A program made the position numbers and the translations under genes. Positions 34,795 to 44,952 of a DNA stretch of 64,000 nt are shown here, in pieces (the first letter of the stretch is position 1; every line of letters begins with the position of its first letter). The notes under the pieces are model-generated. The model made no database searches. It had not been told where the DNA came from and was given only the letters and a program-made list of their open reading frames with translations. Source of the stretch: Toxotes chatareus (lineage: Eukaryota; Chordata; Actinopteri; Toxotidae). The stretch lies in the NCBI GenBank assembly GCA_016801885.1, contig CM028889.1:16386501-16450500 (forward strand), given 5' to 3'.

Positions 34795-35354
34795 AGTGGT
34801 AAACATTGTCTGGACTATTGTATTTTATCATTTCACATTGGTATTAAGACACTTTAAAAGCGTATTCTCATGTACTACATTTAAGTACAAATTGGAGGTA
34901 ATTGTACTTGACTGTTTCATAATGTTTTATACTTGTTCTCCTCTAATAATATACAGGAAAACATTGTATTTTTCACCCCACTACATTTATTTCACAGCCT
35001 TTGTTACCAGTTAGGCTACTTTACAAACAAAACACATGATAAGCTTAAAAAATATGACACATAGTTTCCAATAAAAACAGTATAGAAAGGAGTATATGAA
35101 ATAGTCACTTGGGAGCAACACCTTAACAACTATCAACGATAATAATAAATACTATATTCATGTTAATGAATCAGTAATAACAATATAATGATATAATGTG
35201 TAAATACTATGCACTCACAGAGGACTGTTTTCCTGCATTATGAATACTTTTACTTTAGTGTACTCTACTACCTTTATTTTGTAATAAAGTATGTTACACT
35301 GCTGTATTGCCACTTTTACATGAGTGAAGAATCTTAATACGTCCTCCACCAGTG
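34795..35354. mobile_element. Non-autonomous DNA transposon (MITE), copy 2
   Basis: The right end CCTCCACCAGTG and the internal words TACATTTAAGTACAAATT, CCCCACTACATTTATTTCAC and TTACTTTAGTGTACTCTACT identify the same family as the element at 27531. The left end is eroded; AGTGGTAAAC at 34795 is the best match to the expected CAGTGGTGGAAAG. The interior is partly replaced by AT-rich sequence at 35050-35200. No coding capacity. Confidence 0.68.
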
Positions 35355-36329
35355 CACGCTAGTATATTTAGTCTATTCCACTTAATTAGTGTCTGCTAAA
35401 GTACTGAGGTAGAACTGTGTTCTGTGGAATATAAAATGTTGACACAAATTAACAAAGCAACAGAAACTTGTTTTTATTTCAGCCTCTGCAGTGTTGAACT
35501 TGCAACAGTCTCAGGTGTGCAGTTTAGGAACTTCTGTGAATCTTCAAAAAATCTCTTTATTTTGAAAACTTACGGAAAGTCTGGAACACCGACTATTGTT
35601 GCTTTCCCACTTTACCGTGCAACAATAATTAGCCGTGATTACAAAGTATCTCTTGAGAAATTGGGACAGAACAATTTAGTTCATTGTCCTCAGAAATTAG
35701 AGTTGCCCTTCCTTTCCTTGTCTTTTTTTTTCCCCCTATTGGATTCATCTGTTCTTCAGCGTGCCAGGAAGAACACACCACTAATCAAGAAAACTATTTG
35801 ATTGGCTTTGAAAGATTTCATTCTGACTAATTTGGCTTAATAAACAGTTGTGTCAAAGGATTGTAATGGGTGCAATTCCTTAAAGAAGGTGCTTTTGGTA
35901 TTGTCAGTATTTACATACGACCTTGTGCACCTGCACACAGCCAGTGCTTCCTGAAGTGTGTAGCTGGGAACGCACCTTTAAAAAAAAAAAAAAAAAAAAA
36001 AAGCAATCAGCCCTCGAGAACAATTTGTTTAGTCATATGTGCAAGTTTTGACAAATTGAAAAACCTTCAAAGATTGTTGTTGTCTGTGTAATAAGTTTAA
36101 GCATCCCCAGCAATAGCCAGCATAATTTTGGCCATTTTTATGCCTTGGTGAGCAGCTTCTGTGTTTAGAACAGTAATGTTTTATGGAAATAAGCTATATG
36201 TATTTAAAACTTATAATTGTGTTCCTTTATACTGGCACAAAGCAGTTACTTTTAAATTAGTAGAATTAATCGGAATGCAAAATTGAAGGGAGGAATGTCT
36301 GTCCACAATGATGAATGCTTAAGTAAGAT

Positions 36330-36510
36330 TTTGCTTCAATTAAAATTTCAGGCAATTATTCTAAAAGATTATTGACCTCTAAAGGGACTGGTGAGGTCAC
36401 ATATTTTCCTCTTTGCAGTATGGTATTCATCTTCATTAGAGAGAACAATTGAAGGCGTTTTCTGCTCGTACTAGAGGGTATTAACGCAGACAGATTATCC
36501 TCTGCACAGT
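36330..36510. promoter_or_regulatory. Candidate conserved non-coding element
   Basis: Complex block with GGCAATTATTCTAAAAG, ACTGGTGAGGTCACAT (a nuclear-receptor-like AGGTCA half site) and GGGTATTAACGCAGACAG. No repeats or open frame. The call rests on texture. Confidence 0.22.
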
Positions 36511-38819
36511 TCACTAATAAAGTTGATTTCTGTTATTGTCTGTCCAGGTAAAGGGAGACTTTGAAGCATTGTCTTCTTCACACTGACCTACTCCTCCTCT
36601 TCATCATTGCTTTCTACACTTTCTTGTCCTTTCAACAGACACAGGAGGGTTTTGTTTTTTGTGTGTCAGTATGAAGATTGCTCTGTAGTTGTAATGTTCT
36701 GTCAGAAAGTCAGTTCAGCTTGGGTTTTAGACTGGGAACTGTCCCAGTACATTTAAATACAGTATAGTTTTAATGGAAGTTAATTTAGGGCTTGGTTGAA
36801 AATATGTGTGAGTCAGTCATGCTACAAATTTCTCTTTCTGCTAAACTGAAGAATCAAGCATGTTTTTTTCTTTTTAGTTTGTCTAATTGGTACATTATTG
36901 TAATTTCCATAGCACTCGGAGTCCAGCACTTGTCCCCTATGCTGTGGGAATATTTAACTTTAAATCTGTGGGAGATGATTGAAGAAAAAGTACTATGCAA
37001 AACAATGTTAGCATATTATAAACTAGTTTCCTGAAAATGTAAAAAACAGAAAAAGAAATCTCACAGATGTTCTCAGTTGCTGAACAACTATGTTTTCAAA
37101 TTACAATATATCAACTTGACGAATTATAATTGTGATAACACCGTGCTTGACGGAAAACCTTTGGTTTCAAATGTGTTGCAATCATGAATAAATGGATCTT
37201 TCTTTCAACCCAGTCATTTCAAAGTATACTGAGCATTCACCGGGTTTACAGTGCAAAATGCCAGATCTTTTGTTTGAAAAATATGTCCACATTTACACAA
37301 CACAGAGTACAACACAGCAAAGTGAAGCAAATTGGAACTGTTGGCCTCTGCTGAATCATATTACTGGCGACCATATATCATTTTTTTATAGGTCACAAGT
37401 GAAGCACATCTGTTTCCACTTGGCTAAGTTTCCATACAAAACATTTGAATAGAGATTCTTCACCTATATCTGCTGCTCTCTTGTGCTTGTTTAAACCAAC
37501 ACGTGTCTCATACATCAAACCTCAGAGAGAGCAAAAGTTGAGTTTTGTACCAGAACGTCTATTTCTGAAAAGGTTTGATTACAGAACATAGTTTAAAGAG
37601 TTCTAAGATTCTTTAATGTTTACTTCATCACACAGTTTGCCTAAAATGATTTGTTTATGTCGTGTGGTCTTTTCACAGTCAAGTTATTTGACAGTTGTGC
37701 AAGCCAGAGCCCAACATGCCCACATTGGACCTTGCCTTTTTCAAATTTGATCTCAAAGCCCCTCATGTGTTTGACTTTTTTTTTAATTGCTTCCTGTCTG
37801 CTGGGTCAATTATAAGTCCTGGGCTCTTTTTAGGGGGGACTGACTCTAGCAGCATTTTTTTGAACAGAGTGATTAAATAACTGAAATTTGAGCAGAATGA
37901 TGAGATCATTCATTTGGACTTGATTTGATAATATTTTACTTGGTGTGCCAGCTCATCGCACACATGATTTACACTTAGATGACGTTTTTTGGGGCTGTCG
38001 TTCTTAGGTCTGTTTAATTAAAAAATAATAATAATAAAATAAAATGGAATGGACAGAGACAAAGAAAACTGTATTGATCTTAAAAGGCTTAAGACAGTCT
38101 TACTCTTTTATCCATTATTGATTTTGGGTCAGATGCATGCTGGTGTAAATACCCCATTGCCATTGTACTTAACACAAAATATGAGCCTTTAGAAAACCAC
38201 TCAGAAGATTAAGCAGTAATCAGCAAGTGATTTAAAAACACATAAAAACGGATTTTCGTTAACAAATGATAATCCATTCATTTGTAATTAACCCCAACAG
38301 TAAAGTAAAAGCAAAATAATGGCTGTGTCAATCTGCACTCTGTCTACTTTCAGGAGACTACTGAACATGATAATTGTTTCAAAATGTCTGACAACAATTT
38401 GGATAACATTTGTAATCTTTATGTATGACTTCTAAAAAAAATATCTGTAATGCAGCTCCTGAGATGTTCATATCAATGTATTGGTAAAAGTCTCCATTTA
38501 AAAAAAAAAAGCCTACAAAAATGAAGGTAGTATCCAGATGTCCTCTCATGTCAAAATTCATAATTACAAGCAAGCCCAAATCTCTCTAGAGAGCTTTAAA
38601 TTATATATTATTTATTGCATCACGGGCCACAGGTTGAAATTCAGCAACTTACTGGAAAGCTTTGTAAGTGTTCAAACTTATACTTAACTTATGTCATGCA
38701 CAGTTTTTCCCCTTTCTTTATTTCTCTCTTTTTTTTTAAGCAATACAAGCCCTGTTGCTTCCTTAAATCAGCTCTGTGCCTAGTTCATTCAGTGCAGAAA
38801 CAGGGTAGCTCCTCGAGGT

Positions 38820-38960
38820 GCTGCAGAAGTGAGGTCTAAACTCCGAGCTGCATGGTTACCCATGGCTACATAAATATTAACCAAGTCTCCGCTGTGTAGA
38901 GAGGCCTTCTTTGATTATGAGTCTACTCCGAGAGTTTGATATCCAAGGAGACCGCTAAAG
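38820..38960. promoter_or_regulatory. Candidate conserved non-coding element
   Basis: Balanced sequence with ATGGTTACCCATGGCTACAT (an X-box-like pair of GTTACC and GGCTAC words) and CATAAATATTAACC. It lies about 2.5 kb upstream of the candidate promoter. Regulatory role is inferred. Confidence 0.22.
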
Positions 38961-39329
38961 CCAGCTTGACAAATTTGATGAGAGAATACTGAGAGAGTCG
39001 GGCGTAGTTGTGATGTGGAAGAGTTTCCCTCGGTTTGGAACAGATCAAGCTGCTGGATTTCATGCAAACGAAGCAGGGAAAGAAACGTTGCCACCAGCTT
39101 GCAGATCACATACTTTGAACTTTTGCTGTACAGTGACTGGGAGAGACGTGATACAAGGAAAACTGGAAACTGGTATAGTGTAAGCATGAACAACGTCTCA
39201 ATTACAGTTAAAAAGATCTGAACACAAGTACATGACACAAGCAAACTCTGTTGTGTATGTCTAGGTCAAGCCCAGTTACTTTGAATGAAATGAGAAAATA
39301 AAGAAGGTCAAAAACACTTAAGCAACAAA

Positions 39330-39560
39330 CGACTGAGTGATCGAGGTTGGACGTGGCTTTGTTAATTGTGCTCTGAAGCATATAACCTGGCCAAATCTTT
39401 GTCCATCATCAGCGAAAGGACACTGATTTGTCGGGGTCAGCAGCGGTCCTGTGACTGGTCATGTGTGCCTGAGATGTCAATCATGTGCAAATATTTTGGG
39501 AAGGAACCAATAAGCATTGTTAAGTGAACAATTGAAGGTTAAGAGGCAGACTTGGAGCCA
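39330..39560. promoter_or_regulatory. Candidate conserved non-coding element
   Basis: A block with GGACGTGGC, TTTGTTAATTGTGC, GATGTCAATCATGTGC (a PBX or MEIS-like TGTCAATCA word) and AAGGAACCAATAAGC. It has no coding frame. Position about 2 kb upstream of the candidate promoter adds some weight. Confidence 0.25.
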
Positions 39561-41885
39561 CATGGGAAATGGGGAGACATTTGCTCTCACCATGGATGAC
39601 CGAGGTCCGTTTGCAGCATTTGCCGTCATTTTCAACTGATATGAAAACAGAAAAACACTCCAGTTACATCTTTGCTATCCTGCAAAAATACACTTACATT
39701 TTCAGTTTTCTTGGACTATATATAAATACTACATTTTAAAAGGCAGGGATAATTTTTGCTGTTGTTTTTCACCGTCTGAATGTGTTTGGGCTGAGTAGAA
39801 GAGCCATTATTTATCTTGCATCATTTGGCAAGTGATTATGAGCAATATTGTGCCCCCTTTGCAAGATGTTATTATATATCTCCATACATGGGTTCATCAT
39901 AAACACTTGCACATAAAGAATTTATGTCCATCTGCCATAATTTAAAAAAAAACCACACATTTGAATGACTGGGTGAGTTAAACTGACGACTCCGTCTTTA
40001 CCTGATTTTATTTCATCTGGTGAATTTTACAGTTCAATGGATTATGTTCATTCAGAAGAATAGCAATACAAGTCTAATGCCCTCTGTTGACAATCTGAGG
40101 AAGCAGATTCAAATGAATTCATGCAAAATGACAGTTTAAGCTGTTCAACACTGAAGCCATAGAGACACCACATGTGTTTTTAGTCTCGGCTTATAAATAA
40201 ACATTTCTCCAGATATGGATACCTGCCACTGGGTGACCTTTTATTACATCTGTTTTCTCTTTTTTATCCATTGCAAAAAAAAAAAATGGCTGTGTTATTA
40301 TGTAAAATTATTCTTATGAAAACACAAGTCTGCCCCTCTCCTGCGTTCACCTTCACCTGGCGAGTATGACTCAACTTCACATTTCCCCGTATTGGGTGAA
40401 AGACAGTTTTTATTGAAGCCAGGTGTGTACCCACGTCCTGTCTGATAATGTTTCTGGACAGAATTCCTCAACCAGATCATAACATGTTCCAACTCTACAG
40501 CAAATGCAGGAATCAACAGAAAACACTTGTGACCTATGCGTGTCGTTTATTTTCAGGCTTTCTCATTCAAAGATAGAGGCTCTAAGGAAAATATAAAACA
40601 TAGCAGCTGCGCCGAAAATTCGATTTTCTCGGACAGAGAAATATATGTGACTTTTTACGAGGTTTTAATGAAAATTAAAATTGTATATTAGAGCACAGCT
40701 TCATGTCAAAAGGAATATCCATCAGAAACCTTGGACAAAATGAACTGTAATCACCTGCATTTTCCAGTGAATACAAAGTGTGGGTCACCGACACAACATG
40801 CAGTTGCAAAGGTCAAAGCCACGGCAGCCTGACAAAATTCCCTTGACTGGAAAACGGTGTCATGAATCATGTAAAAGAAAAGTGCAGTGAGAAAAAAAAA
40901 AAAAAACCACTCACAATTGTGGAGAGATTCTTGGTTTGAAAATCTGCTTGGCTCTACATACAAGCAGCACCAGCAGTAGCAGCTTGACCACTGCTTCCTG
41001 GGGCCAGCCTGTTATCCTGTGGGGCTAGTTGGAGTGAGGGTGGCGGGGGGAAGAAGTCTGCCAGTACTTCCATGTTTCTTTTGATGCTTGGTAATATTAC
41101 AGTAAAATAAGTCCTCTGTCATTGGTTGAATGGGCTGGACTGCCTACTGTGACAGAGCATGGGCCCCTCATGCCCAAAAGGAAGCCAGTGTTGCATCTCT
41201 AAACAGAAAAAGGAGCCGAAAATGAGGAATTCATAACCTCTTTACTTTTTATATGATGTAGCTGAATCTTCTCTTAGTGTAAAAGAAAAAAAGAATAAGG
41301 AAAAAGAAAAGCTGAACCGAGTCCTGCACGGGTATGACAATAAGTTGATGTGATTAGTCTCTAGCACGGGTCTAGACTCCGAGTCATCGTAGATCTGGAA
41401 TCCATGTCTGGTTTTAGTGGAGTCCTCTGCTCAGACGGCTCCTGCAGACGGCAGCCTGCTCTCCACTGCACTGGCGCTGTTTACTGGAAGCCCGCTCCGC
41501 GCTGCTTCCACCAAGTGTCTCAACACTGTGAGCGGGATCTTTTCCAGAGGCGAGCCGCTGAAACTTGCCCAGTCTTCACAGTCTGATTCAGAGGAGAGCC
41601 AGGAGAGCAGCGTCGGCGGCTAAAGTAGCGGGGATCGGTCATCTCCCCGTCACCAGACACTGAAAAAAAAGCCCCACTCTTCTCTGTCCCTCTCAGTCAC
41701 TCTGTTTTCTTGTTTTTTTTTTTTCTTTCTTGGTCCCCGAGCTCCGCTTCTCCTCTTCTTATTTGTTGCTGCTGCATGCTTCGGGAGTGAAGGCGCACAG
41801 GAGAGCCGAGAACACATGAGCTGCTCAGAGGCACATGAGGTGTTGATGAGTTAGGACTGAGCGCACAGCAAACACCTTGCTTGCC

Positions 41886-41945
41886 ATGGAAGTGTGTGTC
41901 CGGCGCAGGAGAATGTACGGGCTGAGAGGGGGACCTGCCGCCTGA
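41886..41945 (+). CDS. Upstream reading frame of 19 codons in the candidate 5' leader
   Basis: The ATG sits in GCCATGG, the strongest vertebrate initiation context, and opens a 19-residue frame, MEVCVRRRRMYGLRGGPAA, that closes at TGA followed directly by TAG. It is arginine-rich (5 of 19). It lies in the middle of the candidate first exon, between two other short frames at 41816 and 41978. Known behaviour of such frames is to lower translation of the main protein; a regulatory role here is inferred. I do not recognise the peptide. Confidence 0.3.
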   Translation: MEVCVRRRRMYGLRGGPAA

Positions 41946-41977
41946 TAGCCAAAGCCTCTGTCCCAGATAAGGGGAGC

Positions 41978-42034
41978 ATGCCTCAGACCTGCAGACTGAC
42001 TCTCTTCGCTGCAGAGGAGTTCCCATCAGACTGA
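41978..42034 (+). CDS. Upstream reading frame of 18 codons in the candidate 5' leader
   Basis: An 18-residue frame beginning MPQTCRLTL and ending EEFPSD before TGA. It is the last ATG frame before the donor at 42109 and does not run into the intron, which supports a non-coding leader. Its context (GAGCATGC) is weak. Confidence 0.2.
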   Translation: MPQTCRLTLFAAEEFPSD

Positions 42035-42791
42035 CATTTGAACAATTCCACATTTCCTCCCTACCGACTACACTTCAGCCTCGTTTGGCTTCACTGCTTT
42101 TCAAGAAAGGTAAGAGAATTTTTTTTTTTTTTTTTACCCCGTTCTGCACCACCACTTTATGAATCAGATCCTAAGCAGTATCCTGACGAGTTGATGTGGA
42201 GTGTAGTAACTTTTCTTTATGTGCCCTTTTCGCTTAAGTGCTTTTCATTTGCTCTCGGGACAAAACTATACCAAGGAATTACTTGAGCTGCATAGTATAT
42301 TTCAGCTACTTTTTTTTTTTTTTTTTTAATAGAAAGGTCAGATTTTATGATAGAAACATAATTTGGCTCGAACAATGAATAAGACAACAGAACACCTGTT
42401 TTGTAGTAATTTAAATAGTCCGAGCGGAGCCGTGGTTAATTGGAAAATGGTTAATCAAAACATGGGGCCAACCAGATGTGGATTGATTTGTTCGGCTGCT
42501 TAGTTTGGTTGAATGGAAACTCTTTAAAAAAAAAAAAAAAAAGTGGGGAGTAGTGCTGTTTACGTGAACCAGAGCATGTAAAGCGTCATTTAATTGGAAT
42601 TTATGCCTCCAAAGTTGAGCTGGAGTTTGGTGGTTGGTGCTGGTCACCGAGGTTTTTTGAAATCCACTGACCGTCTTGTTGGTTTGAATAGGGATTTATG
42701 CTGGAAGCTGTGACCTGAGAAGCGATGTCGGTGTAATTCTTGAGAGCATTCACAGGCTAATCCATTATAATTGGGGCTAGGCTATTTGTTC

Positions 42792-42835
42792 AAAGAAAGA
42801 AAAGAAAAGAAAGAATGAAAGAAAGAGAAAGAAAA
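42792..42835. repeat. GAAA-rich microsatellite
   Basis: Imperfect GAAA and AAAG units over about 44 bases. A purine-only run, simple sequence. Confidence 0.85.
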
Positions 42836-43079
42836 TCAGTCAAAGCCTCGCTTACCGATGTAATAATTAGTTTTGGCCAGAGATAGCCTATGATGCAGTG
42901 GGCTACAAGCGTCGGAAATGTCATGGAAATCAATCAAAGGTAGAAAAAAACCCCGAAAACATTCATAAAGAGGAGCGGGTTTTGGCTGCTTAGACTTAAC
43001 TCAAACACAGTCGGCGCAGAGTGGCTGTAAAATTAGATCCTTTTACTGCACATTTATTATTTAGGCCTACCGATTCCGA

Positions 43080-43240
43080 ACGCGTCTTGTCAACCATGTG
43101 TTAAAAGAGTAGGGGAGCTGAAGCGCACACGCGGTGCGGTGTGTGCCTCTCCTGGCCCGAGAAACGCACAGCGGCCAGCCGGTGATGCATGGCAGCCTGA
43201 AGCAGAGCAGCAGTCTTTAGTGATCGATCAGCGCTTTGGG
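43080..43240. promoter_or_regulatory. CpG-rich patch, possible alternative promoter
   Basis: Several CpGs cluster here (CCGAACGCGTC, GCGCACACGCGGTGCGG, CCGAGAAACGCACAGCGG), about 1 kb into the candidate first intron. The composition resembles the island at 41.4 kb. It could be an alternative start or simply a shore of the same island. No donor with a clear exon is visible. Confidence 0.25.
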
Positions 43241-44935
43241 AGAAATTTAGCTCCAGTCTTGACGTGCATTCAGCTTTTTTTTTTGTTTGTTTGTTTGTGT
43301 TTTTTTGGTTGTGCGTCTGATCTTAAGAGAGAGGGAGAGAAAGAAAGAAAGAGAGAGAGAAAGCTACGAATTCCTGTCTGGATTAGGGTCCATGAATGTG
43401 TCTCCTTTCAGTGTTTGGTCTCTGATATCCCTGTAGAACACATTCATCATAACAGTTGTAAAATGTGTCATTTGTTGAGTTTTTGTAAATGAAATGTGTA
43501 TTTAAATGGTCAACTACAACATTCCTAGTTGAATAAGCAATGCTGTACAACCTTTTCTAAGACTAAATTCTTGAGATGGTGGAAAACAAAAGAATAAACC
43601 AAGTGTTTGGAGGATGAAGTGGCTTTATCTCCCTCACCATGCATAACAAAGTGACATTCGGTTAAACACAAAGGCAACTTAGTTGTGAATAAGTCTTGAG
43701 TTTTGCAGGGATGTGTATGAAATAAGCTAATGCACTGCTTTTATCAGGCTTCAGGGGCTACACTGCTCCCTCAAGCTTCTTTATTGGGGAACTCAATTTT
43801 CACATGTTTGTGCATTTAAAAAAAAAAATGTTTGAATTAATGCATGTGCAAATTCCAGCTGTTTGGAAGGAACATATTAGCATATCAAAGTGGTCAGAGC
43901 CCTCACACAATGGAAGGAGTCGTATTTTCTACCACAGGTTTTGGCTGAGCCTGAAAAGGCTTGAGAATGAGTGTGTGAGCTGGTAAAACTGAAAGACTTG
44001 TGTATCTTCCCCCTTTCTTGTAAGTAGGTCTGTATGACATCTTGTCTATAACATACTCTCACTCGAATTTGTTTGTGTGGTTGTGTGGGAGAGTAATGTC
44101 AACGCTTTCACACAACAGGATAATTGTACAGTGACTCACGAAGAGTAAATAGTGTAATGGTGGAAAAAATGGTTGGTTCCAAGTAGAAAATCACATGCAA
44201 TTTTTGAATTCTTAATTAAAACCGTAGCTAAATTTTTTAAAATTATAATTTCATTTGTCGGCCTCTGAAAAACAGGTGTATCTACGCTAGGTGGAGGTAA
44301 TACAGACTACTTGCAAATGCGGATTTAAAAAGGAAACTGTCTTCTCAAATGTCTCGTTGTTTGATATGCTTAGCTCGAGCATGCCATTATGAGCGTTTTA
44401 CCGTTGAGCCCAGTGTGAGAGAGTACCTTTTTCAGTCTATAGCCTTGTTTCAGTGGAAGTGCGTCCGGTTTCAAAGAACTGCAGCTGCTCTTGATCTGCC
44501 AGAGCACCAGATTGCCTCTCTTTGCTTGTGCGTTCATCTCGACTTGCAGATCAATACAACCCAGCACACTTCTATGTGGGTTTGGGGGAGACAAGTGCTA
44601 CATATCACTCCATTCTCAACTCTTTATATGACACTCTTGCAGCACAAGAGACTCTTAAGCCAGTGAGCGTGAATGAGCGAGTGAGTGGGTGTGAACGCAT
44701 CAAAATTTGTGACATTACGGACTGTTGATTCATTTTCTGCTGGGATATTTTTTTTCCCCCCAAGAACAGCAGCTGAGGTTTTGTACCATCTACGGTTATT
44801 TGACTGGTGCATTAAAGCGATCATAACACAGCTTTTCATAGCCTCTCCACATTTATAAAATTATAACAACAAGGCAGGCACTTCCACTCCGGCTTTATTA
44901 AGGTAATTTGTTATTGATTTAATTCAATATGCGCT

Positions 44936-44952
44936 CACACACACACACACAC
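44936..44952. repeat. (AC)n microsatellite
   Basis: About eight AC units, simple sequence within the candidate intron. Confidence 0.85.

Larger units (their letters stand above)
35355..41390. other. Non-coding stretch upstream of the candidate promoter
   Basis: No gene is supported. It contains an A run (35980-36002) and AT-rich DNA, with denser blocks at about 36330-36510, 38820-38960 and 39330-39560. The last two look enhancer-like. If the promoter call at 41.4 kb is right, this is the upstream flank of that gene. Confidence 0.55.
41390..42109 (+). other. Candidate promoter and non-coding first exon of an unidentified gene
   Basis: From about 41390 the CpG content and GC rise well above the rest of the window, as at a teleost transcription start. 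The stretch ends with CTTTTCAAGAAAG|GTAAGAG, a strong splice donor with the intron GT at 42110. I see no splice acceptor that would make it internal. The only ATG-initiated frames are short and all close before the donor (41404, 41776, 41816, 41886 and 41978), so the leader is non-coding if the start is here and translation would begin in a later exon. An inverted CCAAT word (ATTGG, about 41123) and a weak TATA-like TTTATATG (about 41248) lie upstream. The exact start cannot be fixed. The gene was not recognised. Strand is set by the donor. Confidence 0.5.

Noticed and set aside
35424..35801. 125-codon plus-strand frame
   Set aside because: No domain, low-complexity end (a run of Ser, Phe and Leu) and ordinary AT-rich composition.
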